Part shown: positions 20,788 through 30,844 of the stretch, piece by piece | Numbering within the stretch: the stretch's first letter is position 1 | Layout: each line of letters opens with the position of its first letter | From: Phoma sp. XZ068 | Taxonomy: Eukaryota > Ascomycota > Dothideomycetes > Pleosporales > Didymellaceae | Direction: 5' to 3' | Assembly: GCA_004835665.1 (NCBI GenBank) | Contig: ML240445.1 | Span: 992,001 to 1,056,000 of the forward strand | Length of the DNA stretch: 64,000 nucleotides | Made by a program: the position numbers and the translations under genes | The notes under the pieces: generated by a model | What the model was told of the DNA's origin: nothing | The model's input: only the letters and a program-made list of their open reading frames with translations | Databases searched by the model: none

Positions 20788-23700
20788 ATGCCCGCTCGAC
20801 GCACCTCAGAGTCCTCGCTTGCGCTGCCTTCATCCCCACCAGTTGCTGCCCAGCATCTTGGTGAAGCCCTCGATCCGTCCCAAGAGCGCAACGTAGTGTC
20901 GCCCGCGCAGACGCTGTGGACTGCACTGTCCCCGACCCTCACGCTCGCCAACTCCAGCCCGGAGCTGCCTACGCTCCCTACTCTCTCTGCACTCGGACGC
21001 ATACCACGCACGCCGTCGAGAAACGACCGCCCCGACGACACTTCGTTCTACACGGCCAGCTGGGGCAGTCCTTACCGGCACCCTCCCCCCGTCTTCAACC
21101 CTCACCGCCAAGTCTCGACCGCCTTTGGTAGTGACGATCTCGAAGAGGGTTCCTCGGCTCTGCAATTCGGTCTTGGGCACCTGCTACCTCCTCGACTCGA
21201 AGTAGAAGACGACGCTCCTGGCCGATTCAACCTCGAGCATCTCATCCCTCGAGTCGATCCGGACGGTTCGCCAAACCAGTTCACGCTTGAAAACCTCATC
21301 CAATCTCGATTGCCTCGTTCGATAACGCCGACGAGGGAATCGCAAACGTCTGGTTTCACACCGCGGGCGTCTGATAAGAACCCCACCTCGGAAGAGTGGG
21401 TTCGTTCGTTTCTGGAAGAGCGTTGGAATCGGGAGAAGAACAAGTGGAAGAGTGACATCAGCTTTGATATCGACTCTGATTTAGACTCAGACCAGGACCA
21501 GGATCTCCTTCTACCCGGACCACCGAAAAGAGGTCATAAGGCAAGGAACAACAACAAGACCCTGAATCAACAGGACTTCTGGCGTCATATTAGTAAAGAT
21601 CAGAAAGAAGCTCTTGGAAAGATGATGGCCTCAAAGTACGCCGATGCCGAGCCAACCTCGCACCCTCGAGAGGCCTCTGGCTCCGGCCCTGCTCCCCCAC
21701 AGTTTCCTCCTCGTACATCGAGTGCGCGCAACTTATTTGCATCGCCAGTCCCGCCACAAATTGCCACTCCTTCGCATTCGCCGAAGCCAAAAGAGCGGAC
21801 ACCTAATAAACCACCAACACCTGTCGAGCCCATACGCACCCCTGTACCACGAACTCGAAAGAAGATCATGGTCAAGGGCAAGGGCTGCATCATTTCTATC
21901 CCTCACGATATTCCCAGAGGGACACATGGCTACCCACCAAAGCCCATGAGCCCAGCAGCAGTGGAGGCAAAAATGCAGAACCTACAGCAGCTGGGCTACA
22001 ACACAAGTGGTTTTGGTAATTGGAATGGTGTGGGTGTTGGAGAGCAGCAAGCACATAACCGAGCTATTTGGCCCACTGAGGATGACATACGGGCTGAGCG
22101 GGCCAAGACTGATTCGAACTTCAAAGTTTTTGTGCCAAAGAAGAGCGAATGGGACAACTACGTGAATTCACTCATGGAGGCGAAACTCGCAGCATTGGGA
22201 GTCAGTCTGGGTGGAGAGGATGAAGCACCTCCGCCAATGTCAAGACAAGTCTCTGGACAGTATCCAGGTCTGCCTTTTTCACCGCCATTGCCAACACCAT
22301 CTGGAGGCAGTCACCGTGGCAGGCAGGGAAGCGTCGTGACTGGACCTTTCCCATTCGGGCCATCGCCTGGCCACATGTCTCGCCAATCGATCGCATCACC
22401 AGCTGCGTTCGCGAATGCTCGACCAAGCATGCACATGCACCGTCATTCTACCTTCGGACCTGGAAGCTTCTCACACCACGGTATCTCGCCTTCTGGTACA
22501 TGGTCTCCTGGAGGATACTTCGGTTCTCAAGATGGACGCGGTGGTTCGCCAGCGCTACCTGCCTTGCCACCAAGCAGACCTGATCTGGCTGGCATTGTCT
22601 CGCCACACTCTCCGTTCGGCAGGAGAGCGAGCCAGCAGTTCCCTCACTCTCCATTGGCTCAGGACGATCTCATCGTCCAGATGCAAATTCAGCAGCAGCA
22701 ATTGCAGGCGCAAGCATTCCAACAGCAACAACAGCAGCTTATGGGACTGCGACCATCATCTACACTTGCAGAAGTACCGGAAGATGAGTCTGAGGAAGAG
22801 GAGCTACCACCGCTGAAGAATGTTACCAAACCTGCACCGGAGATTGCCCACCCAACACCTCGCAGCCATCGTCACAATCTTAGTGAGAACATGGAGCGTG
22901 AGGCTGCTGACGCGGAGTACCATCTGGAGGAGGCGATTGATAAGCAATTCGCTGAAGGAGGTGACTTCAACACTGAACCCGAAATCACTGGACAGCGCAA
23001 CGGTGTTCCTAACAATACATGGGAGAACTCTCGCCCTATTCTGCACCAGCCTCAGCCACACAACAGAGCACACTCGCTCACCAAGTCTCAGCAGCAACTG
23101 CCTTTCGCGTTCCCTGCACAGCAATCACACGACCCTCGTGAGGACAGCAATGGAGCTAGGACTAACATGTCAGAGAACACAAACCCCAGCTTGGAGGATG
23201 GAGAGATCCGCTCGACCCAGCACTCCCAGGCACCTTCGCAGACCGCCAACCCGTGGAAGGACTCGAAGTTCGCGTACAATAAGCCTGCCTCGGCGACACA
23301 CAGCAAGCATGCTTCCAAGTCATCACTCTCGAAGCTCAATGTCGAGGCGAAGGAGTTCAAGTTTAACCCTGCTGCCTCGTTCAATCCTGGCACAGTCTCC
23401 AATAACACCAACAAGCCCAGCATCGATTCACTGTCGAGCTTCAACGTCACGGCTCCTGCATTCACGCCCACTGCTCCCACATTCAAGCCCATGGTGGAGG
23501 CGCCTGCTTTCAAGCCAGCTGAACCGAGAGCAGTGGTCGAAGCTCCCGAGTTCAAGCCTGCAGTTCCTGCATTCCCTTCCAGTGGTTTCAGCTTCTCCAG
23601 TCCACCTGTGTTCAAGCCTGACGCTCCAGTTTTCAGCCCTAGCGGGATTTCAACATTCACTCCGCTGGGACCTGCACCTGCACCAACAAGCTTCTCTTCG

Positions 23701-26700
23701 AAGATCTTTGGTGATGTCAACATCTCGGCCAGTGATATTATCAAGCCAGCCACGCGTTCTAAGGCTATTGCCATTGTGCGTCCTGATACCGCACGAGAGT
23801 CGTCTCCTGAGACAGTCAAGGAAGTCGAGGATCGAGAGGACGCAGAGGGTCGCCCGATGCAGGCTGAAGGCCGCGAGAAGCGCGCTCGAAAGGTTCGCGC
23901 TGATGGCGATGAGGTGCCCAAGTTCGCTTTACAGCCCATCCTCGCCTCGCAGCCACTGGCGGAACCTGGACCGATCTTTGAAGAGACAGCAGATCTACAG
24001 GAGGGTGATGTCGAGGACAAGGAGAACCGCTCACCTGACAGCATCAAGTCCAAACCCAAGTCGAGCAGCCCAGAACGGGCTCAACCTCCCGTCGAGGCTA
24101 AGCAGCCAACTGAGGAGGCTGAGACTGCACCCATTGTTGCGCCCGCTACGGCCGAACCTGTCGCTGACCCGTCCAAGAAGCACGCTCACAAGAAGAGCTC
24201 ACTATCAGCCGCCGCCAAGCCTTTCGAATTCAAGCCTCAGTATGGTAGCACTGGCTACGACTTTGGCTTCCATGTCACAAAGCCTTCCATGGTGGAAAAC
24301 TTCGATGACAAGCCACAAAACTCGCCACCAAGAGGATACAGCAGAAGCCCAGCGACCACTTTCCGACCTAGCGACGACGGCTCGTTCAAGACAGCGCTTG
24401 GTCATCATGTGGCTTACACTGAGAGCGAAAGCGTGGACTTCGACCCATCGTTTAACGACATCGATGCTGTCATGAAGCAGATGGATGAAGCTGGCTCGGA
24501 CTTCGGTGTTGAGCGCGATGACAATTCATGGGACCAGTCCTCTCCTCAGAGAACACCTCACGAGTTTGATCGATTCAACCTGCGACCCAACGTTCACCTC
24601 CGTAGTGACGCACCTAGCCCTAGCCCTCGTAGGATATATGGCAACACACCTGGATCTGCGACATCGCTACAAAATCCCTTCGATGATGAACGCGCCGCTC
24701 TTGTGTCCACATCTCCTGTGCATCGCTTGAACCACGCTGAAGACTTGCCTGTAAGCGATTGGGACGATATTCTCACTGAGGGAGAGGAGCAGGTCAAGAT
24801 GCGCAGTTCGTTCTTCGACAAGCGTGTTGATGACCTGATGGGTCGTCTCCTACAAAACCGGCTTGGTCCTCTGGAACAAACCATGCAGAACGTGCAAAAT
24901 GCGCTCACGACGATGTCATCACGTCCATCACGTGGCCGCCGCAGCATGTCTACGGTTGGATTAGAAAGTGATGCAGACGATGAAGACGATGACATCGGCA
25001 CTGATGCGCATTACCGCAACCGCTCTCCCAGGAAAGACAGGAGGTTGGAGAAGATACGTTCTGTCGTTCGGGATGCACTGGAGTCGCACCAGGCACAGGC
25101 CGCATCCATGCCGGCAACGGTACCCGAGGCACTAGGACCAGAAAAGATCCGCGAGATCCTGGCTGATGTACTTGCGTCACACCAGCCACCTGCTGTACCA
25201 GTGGAGCATGTTTCTACTGAGCAGATCCGAGCCATTGTTGAGGATGCGATCGCTTCTAATAAGCCGTCAGTACCAGAGACGATCGTGGACCCTATCAAAC
25301 CGGAAGACATCAAATCCATGCTCACTGAGACATTCGCGCTTTACGGCCCTCAACCAACTGAACCCATCAGATCAGATGACGTACGTTCAATCGTGATGGA
25401 GGCGTTCGCAACGCATGTGCCTCAACCAGCACCCGCTGCGGATCCTCTCTCACCAGACGCCATCCGTTCTATCATCGCCGAGACTCTCACCGCACACCAG
25501 GTTCCTGGTCCCGTCCCATCAATCGTCGAGCCCATGCAGCCTGATACGATCCGCTCGATCGTCACCGAAGCCCTGGCTTCTCAGAAGTCCAGCGCTTTGG
25601 AGGCGCCCATCGACATTCCACAGCCTCAGCTCGATATCTCTGAGATATACCAGATCATTGGTAGTCTGAAGGCATCCATTGCGCAGACCACAAGCAACCA
25701 CCTGCAGGCTGATGATGTCCGCGAGCTAGTTGACGATGCATTCAAACGCCAGAGCATGGAGATTAACAAACGTGAAGAGTCTGAAGCTATTCTCAAGCGA
25801 GATGCACGCATTGCTGAACTTGAGAGCATGGTAGAAGACAGTACTCTTCGCCACGAGGCAGAAGAGGAAACCCGCAAGGCTCTCGAAGACCGCGAGGCTG
25901 ACACAGCACGTCTTCTCAAGGTTACTGAAGAGGAGCTCACGCTCCTCCAAGCCGCTGCCAAGGACGACGAGAACAGGATTCGTGCCTTGACTGAGGAACG
26001 TGATGTCCTGCGCCGCAACCTGAACTACCAGATTGAAGCCGACGATCTCCGTGAAAAGCTCGCAATCGTGGAGGCTGAAAATGAGGACATCAAGATGAAG
26101 ACCATTGCTCTGGAGACTTCCGAGGAGGACTTGAAGCAGAAACTCGAGGTTACTACTGCAGAGAATGAGGCACTCACATTCACCCTGGAGGAGCACCGCA
26201 AATCTGCGAACAAGTGGCGTAACGATATTCAAGAAGCTCATCAAGAGAATGAGAAGTTGCGGGTCGCTATCGATCAAGCCCGCTACCAAGCCGAGGAGGC
26301 CGCTCGTCTCCGCGAGTCGATGCGTAGCAAGTTCGAGAAGCTGCAGCAAGACATGGTCCTTGCTTCCCAGCAGATTGCTGCTGAGCGCTCGCAATGGCAA
26401 AAGAACGAACAAGCTTCTCTGGAGAAGTATGAGGTTCTCAGCGCTCGCATCGAAGCCGAGGGACGAACACGCGAACGCCTTGAACGAGAGCTTGAGAGAC
26501 TCGAAATGCAAGAAGGCGAGGGTATGAAGCTACGTATCCACTTCGAGCAGTCTCAGAAGCACAATGCCAGGCTTGAAGAGACGATTGAGCAGCTACGGCG
26601 AGAATCTATCGAGCACCAGAACAACGCCCACCGATACGAACGAGACATGCGCGAGGCTAGAGAAGCGGCCCACATCGAGATTCGACGTACCCGTGTACTT

Positions 26701-28017
26701 ATGGAGGCCGATCTTGATGCAGCCAACAACCAGGTCAACATCGTCCGCCACAACCTAGAAAGCGAAGTCGCTCGTGTCCGCGCTGAGCTCGACAACGTAC
26801 GCATGGAGGCCGAGACTGCTAGGGAGAAGCATGAGCTTGAACTAGAGGCTGCCTCCGATTCGACGAAGCAGGCAGTCGAAGACGCAATTCAGAAGAACAA
26901 GCGCACCCTCCACGAACAGCAGCAGGCCTTTGAGCGTGGCTTCGACCGTCTCAAGCAGGAGCATACTCGTGCTCTCGAGTATGCCCAGGAAGACAAACAG
27001 CGCGCTGATGCCTTCCATAACGACAAACTCGCATTGGCGGACTCTAAGCTCGACCACTTCAAGGACAAGATTGCACTGCTCGAGGACAAGCTCGTCGTTG
27101 CAAAGGAAGCTGCCAGTGCTGCTGCAGCTGCAGCAGCGAAGTCTCCCGCAGCTAACGGGCCATCCACTCTTGGTAGCCACGAGAAGATCTCCCCTCAAGC
27201 CTTGCGCGAGTCGATCTCCGTTCTGCAGGAGCAGCTCCAGGAGCGTGAATCGCGTATCGAGTCTCTTGAGCAGAAGCTCTCCGAGGCTGACACCGAGGCT
27301 CCTGCTAAGCTGAAGGAGCGCGATACCGAGATCACCTGGCTCCGTGAGCTTCTCGGCGTCCGTGTTGATGATATCAACGATCTCATCAACGCTCTTGCCC
27401 AGCCAACATTCGACCGCGAGACAGTCCGTGATGCGGCGATCCGTATCCGTACCAACTTGCAGATGGAGCAGTCGGAGAAAGAACGCCTGATCTCTGGTGG
27501 ACAAAACACATTCCCGACGCTCGCGACTTTGTCCAACTTCGCCTCTCCCAAGGCCGTCCAAGTCGCCGCTGCTTTCGGTAACTGGCGCAAGGGCCGTCAG
27601 AACGCCGCTTCAGCTCTCGCCGGCCCATCTACCAGCACCTCGCGCAATCAAACCCCCTCCCGCCCTGCGACTCAGTCCGCTCAATCCTTCCTTTCCGGCC
27701 TTATGACACCCCCAACATCGAACATGCGTCGCACACCGGAATTCCCGTCATCCTCTAAGCCTAAGGATCTGCGCTCGAACTCGACCAGCTCGCGTGGCTC
27801 GACTGCTACAGAGCAAGGCTTCCCAGCGCTAAGCAAGCAGTCCTCTGGACCTCGCACGCCGCCGCTGCTTCGCAAGACGAGCTATGATCGCGACGCTGCA
27901 GTCGAAGACTTCAGCGACAACGGCTTTGACGATGACAGCACAGTCGACGGAGGCGAAGTAACGCCCATTGCCCTGAACTTTGGGCACGAACTCCGGTCTC
28001 GAAGAGACCGTGACTAG
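20788..28017 (+). CDS. Giant low-complexity and coiled-coil protein (2,409 aa)
   Basis: One uninterrupted frame, unusual among its multi-exon neighbours. Residues 1-350 are Ser/Pro/Thr-rich with NLEHLIP/TLENLIQ short repeats. A conserved-looking patch follows (KIMVKGKGCIISIPHDIPRG, then QQLGYNTSGFGNWNG). Residues ~600-660 hold a Gln-rich run, ~890-955 several F-K-P repeats (EAPAFKPA, APEFKPA, PVFKPD), and ~1416-1650 about seven tandem ~30-residue repeats of the IRSIVxEAxAxHQ type. A long coiled coil spans ~1660-2230. A C-terminal segment (TEITWLRELLGVRVDDINDLINALAQP, then ASPKAVQVAAAFGNWRKGRQ) precedes a Ser-rich end. Fungal homologues are often auto-labelled myosin heavy chain, but there is no motor domain. 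A structural or scaffold role at the cortex, septum or spindle pole is inference only. Confidence 0.85.
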   Translation: MPARRTSESSLALPSSPPVAAQHLGEALDPSQERNVVSPAQTLWTALSPTLTLANSSPELPTLPTLSALGRIPRTPSRNDRPDDTSFYTASWGSPYRHPPPVFNPHRQVSTAFGSDDLEEGSSALQFGLGHLLPPRLEVEDDAPGRFNLEHLIPRVDPDGSPNQFTLENLIQSRLPRSITPTRESQTSGFTPRASDKNPTSEEWVRSFLEERWNREKNKWKSDISFDIDSDLDSDQDQDLLLPGPPKRGHKARNNNKTLNQQDFWRHISKDQKEALGKMMASKYADAEPTSHPREASGSGPAPPQFPPRTSSARNLFASPVPPQIATPSHSPKPKERTPNKPPTPVEPIRTPVPRTRKKIMVKGKGCIISIPHDIPRGTHGYPPKPMSPAAVEAKMQNLQQLGYNTSGFGNWNGVGVGEQQAHNRAIWPTEDDIRAERAKTDSNFKVFVPKKSEWDNYVNSLMEAKLAALGVSLGGEDEAPPPMSRQVSGQYPGLPFSPPLPTPSGGSHRGRQGSVVTGPFPFGPSPGHMSRQSIASPAAFANARPSMHMHRHSTFGPGSFSHHGISPSGTWSPGGYFGSQDGRGGSPALPALPPSRPDLAGIVSPHSPFGRRASQQFPHSPLAQDDLIVQMQIQQQQLQAQAFQQQQQQLMGLRPSSTLAEVPEDESEEEELPPLKNVTKPAPEIAHPTPRSHRHNLSENMEREAADAEYHLEEAIDKQFAEGGDFNTEPEITGQRNGVPNNTWENSRPILHQPQPHNRAHSLTKSQQQLPFAFPAQQSHDPREDSNGARTNMSENTNPSLEDGEIRSTQHSQAPSQTANPWKDSKFAYNKPASATHSKHASKSSLSKLNVEAKEFKFNPAASFNPGTVSNNTNKPSIDSLSSFNVTAPAFTPTAPTFKPMVEAPAFKPAEPRAVVEAPEFKPAVPAFPSSGFSFSSPPVFKPDAPVFSPSGISTFTPLGPAPAPTSFSSKIFGDVNISASDIIKPATRSKAIAIVRPDTARESSPETVKEVEDREDAEGRPMQAEGREKRARKVRADGDEVPKFALQPILASQPLAEPGPIFEETADLQEGDVEDKENRSPDSIKSKPKSSSPERAQPPVEAKQPTEEAETAPIVAPATAEPVADPSKKHAHKKSSLSAAAKPFEFKPQYGSTGYDFGFHVTKPSMVENFDDKPQNSPPRGYSRSPATTFRPSDDGSFKTALGHHVAYTESESVDFDPSFNDIDAVMKQMDEAGSDFGVERDDNSWDQSSPQRTPHEFDRFNLRPNVHLRSDAPSPSPRRIYGNTPGSATSLQNPFDDERAALVSTSPVHRLNHAEDLPVSDWDDILTEGEEQVKMRSSFFDKRVDDLMGRLLQNRLGPLEQTMQNVQNALTTMSSRPSRGRRSMSTVGLESDADDEDDDIGTDAHYRNRSPRKDRRLEKIRSVVRDALESHQAQAASMPATVPEALGPEKIREILADVLASHQPPAVPVEHVSTEQIRAIVEDAIASNKPSVPETIVDPIKPEDIKSMLTETFALYGPQPTEPIRSDDVRSIVMEAFATHVPQPAPAADPLSPDAIRSIIAETLTAHQVPGPVPSIVEPMQPDTIRSIVTEALASQKSSALEAPIDIPQPQLDISEIYQIIGSLKASIAQTTSNHLQADDVRELVDDAFKRQSMEINKREESEAILKRDARIAELESMVEDSTLRHEAEEETRKALEDREADTARLLKVTEEELTLLQAAAKDDENRIRALTEERDVLRRNLNYQIEADDLREKLAIVEAENEDIKMKTIALETSEEDLKQKLEVTTAENEALTFTLEEHRKSANKWRNDIQEAHQENEKLRVAIDQARYQAEEAARLRESMRSKFEKLQQDMVLASQQIAAERSQWQKNEQASLEKYEVLSARIEAEGRTRERLERELERLEMQEGEGMKLRIHFEQSQKHNARLEETIEQLRRESIEHQNNAHRYERDMREAREAAHIEIRRTRVLMEADLDAANNQVNIVRHNLESEVARVRAELDNVRMEAETAREKHELELEAASDSTKQAVEDAIQKNKRTLHEQQQAFERGFDRLKQEHTRALEYAQEDKQRADAFHNDKLALADSKLDHFKDKIALLEDKLVVAKEAASAAAAAAAKSPAANGPSTLGSHEKISPQALRESISVLQEQLQERESRIESLEQKLSEADTEAPAKLKERDTEITWLRELLGVRVDDINDLINALAQPTFDRETVRDAAIRIRTNLQMEQSEKERLISGGQNTFPTLATLSNFASPKAVQVAAAFGNWRKGRQNAASALAGPSTSTSRNQTPSRPATQSAQSFLSGLMTPPTSNMRRTPEFPSSSKPKDLRSNSTSSRGSTATEQGFPALSKQSSGPRTPPLLRKTSYDRDAAVEDFSDNGFDDDSTVDGGEVTPIALNFGHELRSRRDRD
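25033..25750 (+). repeat. Tandem ~30-codon repeats inside the giant ORF
   Basis: Successive units begin with a helix of the form E/D-x-I-R-S/E-I/M-V/L-x-E/D-A/T-L/F-A and end in a Pro-rich linker: KIRSVVRDALESHQ, KIREILADVLASHQ, QIRAIVEDAIASNK, DIKSMLTETFALYG, DVRSIVMEAFATHV, AIRSIIAETLTAHQ, TIRSIVTEALASQK, and a weaker DVRELVDDAFKRQ. The spacing is about 30-34 codons. Confidence 0.85.
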
Positions 28018-29004
28018 ATACACACCATTTCCTTTGTTAATATCGCATCGTTTCCAGCTCAACATGAGCGTCCCTTCGCTAATGCGCACCAGCGCTTCTT
28101 GTAACTAATATTTGCCGTTTGTCCTTTCATGTTTGTGTTTACCTTGTTCTTGATTTGGTTTCGTTCGGCACTTAGAGCGAGCATCTGCGGACATGGTTGG
28201 ATATACCCCCAAGACCGTTGAGATTGGATATCATTGGCATCTAAATTGTATACTTGTGTACATACCCCGAGATAATAGGTTTTCTGTGTATGTTTTTGTG
28301 AATGTCGGAGCCAAGAAGGGCGAGATTATAATAGCAAAGTACAAATGTTGTAGTTATTTCAGCTCTTGATGGTTTATAGCAATGGCTCTAAATTAAGGCT
28401 TTTATGTTTCCAGGGTGTATGTATCTACATCTTACAGCGTTGAAAGTCTGTATGCATAAAGCTGCCGATGACAATTCCCCATGATATGGCCATGGACAAG
28501 AGAAGTCTATCGTACATCACTCACTATTTGAAATCTTCACATCTCCACTTCAGCAATCCCATCCACATCAGCAGGCTATTCCATCAGCACCCTCAGCACA
28601 CACCCTTCACACGCTTACCCATCCCTCCCCACTCCACCATTACAAACACCCGGCTTTATAAACTCCCAAGTCACTCAGCAGGGCGCGCCAAGCCCTTTCG
28701 TCCCGCGCACCAATCGCCTCCAACCGTTCTAACCGCCTTCCAGATCCGCGGTACCGGACGTCACGTAAGACTTTCCCTCGCGCGTTTATATCCGGGCTAG
28801 CGTGGGCAATAGACCAGACGACTTCTATTCTTAATGTGCTCGCCACTTCTCGACTTGTATCATGGAGTGTGTACAGAGATAAGAGTTGGAGATTGCGATT
28901 GTAGCTTTGGAATAAACGTTTGAATATCGGTATTTGTTTCTACTGTGAGAAAGAGAAGGGAAAGAAAGGGAAAGGAGGCTTATTTCCGGCGACGGTCCGA
29001 GGTT
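28018..29004. other. Spacer after the giant ORF
   Basis: About 990 bp holding the 3' UTR of the giant gene and the promoter of the MFS gene. The region 28,100-28,450 is AT-rich, as expected of a fungal 3' end. No coding sequence is supported. Confidence 0.35.
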
Positions 29005-30612
29005 ATGGACGATACGCCGATGAGTCGTACCGGGCGAGAGGGAGTGAAGTCCAGCGAGGATCTGGGGAGTCAGGGTGAGAAGATGTATGCGGGTGTTGGT
29101 ATGGAGAGTACGCGGGGCACAGGGAAAGAGCAGGGGAAAGAGCAGGGAATGACGCTGCCGCTGGATCAGGATGGAAGTGCAGGGCTGGACGAACCCGCGG
29201 TTGTGGAGAGGAAGGAAGATGTACCGCCGAACGGAGGGTATGGATGGGTTTGTGTGGCTGCGTGTGCGACGATTAATGCGTGAGTATTGCTCCCTACTGG
29301 ATGCTGTTCAAACAGTTGGTAAGAGTGCAGAACTGACTTTACTAGACATACTTGGGGCCTCAACTCTGCCTACGCCGTCTTCCTCGCATACTACCTCGCC
29401 AACGATGTCTTCCCCGGTGCCTCACATCTGTCGTACGCCTTCATCGGCGGTCTCTCCATCAGCCAAGCTCTCATCGTCTCACCCGTTGCAACCCTCACCA
29501 CCCGGCTCTTCGGCACGCGCACCACGCTGCTCATCGGCGTAGCATTCGAAACCATGTCCTTCATCGGCGCCAGCTTCGCAACCGATATCTGGCACCTTTT
29601 CCTCTCGCAGGGCCTGTGTTTCGGGTATGGCATGGGCTTTCAATTCGTCGGCAGCGTGGGCATCAGCGCACAGTGGTTCACCACGCGGCGGTCGCTCGCG
29701 AACGGGATTGCAGCTGCGGGCAGCGGACTCGGAGGGTTGATATACTCTCTCGCTGCGCAGGCGATGATCAAGAGCATCGGGCTGCCGTGGGCATTCCGTG
29801 TCCTCGGTATTGTCGCGTTTGTGGTCAACACGACGTGCGCGCTCATCATCAAGGACCGGAATAAGCAGATTGGGAGTAGCCAATTGAGCTTTGATTACCG
29901 GTTGTTTGCCAAACCCCAGTTTCTGGGACTGATGGCGTTTGGGTTCCTGAGTATGCTGGCGTATGTCGTGCTTCTCTTCTCGCTGCCAAACTACGCGCGG
30001 ACGGTGGGCATGACGGCGCAGCAAGGATCGATTGTCGGCGCGGTGCTGAATCTGGGTCAAGCATTGGGGCGGCCGCCAATTGGATACTTTTCCGATTCGT
30101 TCGGAAGGTTAAACATGGCGAGCACGATGACGTTTCTTGCGGGCTTGTTCTCGCTGGTAATCTGGATGTTTGCAAAGTCCTTTGGTGTGCTTGTCTTCTT
30201 CGCCATCGTTGGAGGCTGTGTTGCTGGTACATACTGGGCTGTCGCTGCGCCTGTTACCACAGAGATTATGGGACTGGTAGACTTACCAAGCGCGCTGAGT
30301 TTGACTTGGCTGGTACTGGTGCTGCCTACGACATTCTCGGAACCTATTGGACTGGAGATTGTGGGGTTCAACGGTGGTACCTACACCGGCGCTATCTTGT
30401 TCACAGGATGGATGTACATCGCTGCTTCATGTGTGCTATGGGGAGTTAGGGCGTGGAAAATTGGGGACTTGGAAGAGAAGGCTGCCATCGCTGGAAAGAG
30501 CGCAGCAGATGTTGATCCTCTGGCGCTTACAAGCCATGGCTCAGGTGATGTGCCAGACGGGTTCAAGAAGACACCATTTTTGAAGCGGCTGGTTTTGTGG
30601 CAACGGGTGTAA
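29005..30612 (+). CDS. Major facilitator superfamily transporter, monocarboxylate (MCT/Mch) type
   Basis: Exons 29005-29279 and 29346-30612 (66-nt intron, GTGAGT to TTACTAG) give 513 aa. A hydrophilic N-terminal ~80 residues ends in PPNGGYGWVCVAACATIN, the conserved D/NGGYGWV entry into helix 1 of the monocarboxylate-porter family. About twelve membrane helices follow, with the family's GLGFGY-like segment (LCFGYGMGFQFVGSVGISAQWFTTRRSLANGIAAAGSGLGGLIYS) and the conserved ALGRPPIGYFSDSFGRLN loop. Substrate (lactate, pyruvate, riboflavin or other acids) cannot be told. The start is the first in-frame ATG; an upstream open frame begins only with non-ATG codons. It converges with the gene at 30,845. 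Confidence 0.9.
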
Positions 30613-30844
30613 GAGTGCCTCTTCTTCAGCAAAGCATCCAATCAAAATAGCATCATGTACAGAGCATGTTCAGTCCCTCCAACTGGGTTTGTTCGATGGA
30701 TCAGCAATGTAATAGTTTGAACATAGTATATCATTCATGTACATAGGAGAGTCTGCAAACGACAGTATTTCTACGTGACAACGCTCATCAATTTGAAGCC
30801 AAATGGTATCATGCAACCCTTCGTAACGCCTTCCGTCTTCTTAT

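Noticed and set aside
22820..24475. Long secondary-frame ORF (551 codons) inside the giant gene
   Set aside because: Ser/Arg/Leu-rich shadow of the main frame; such long open shadow frames are common in GC-rich fungal coding sequence.
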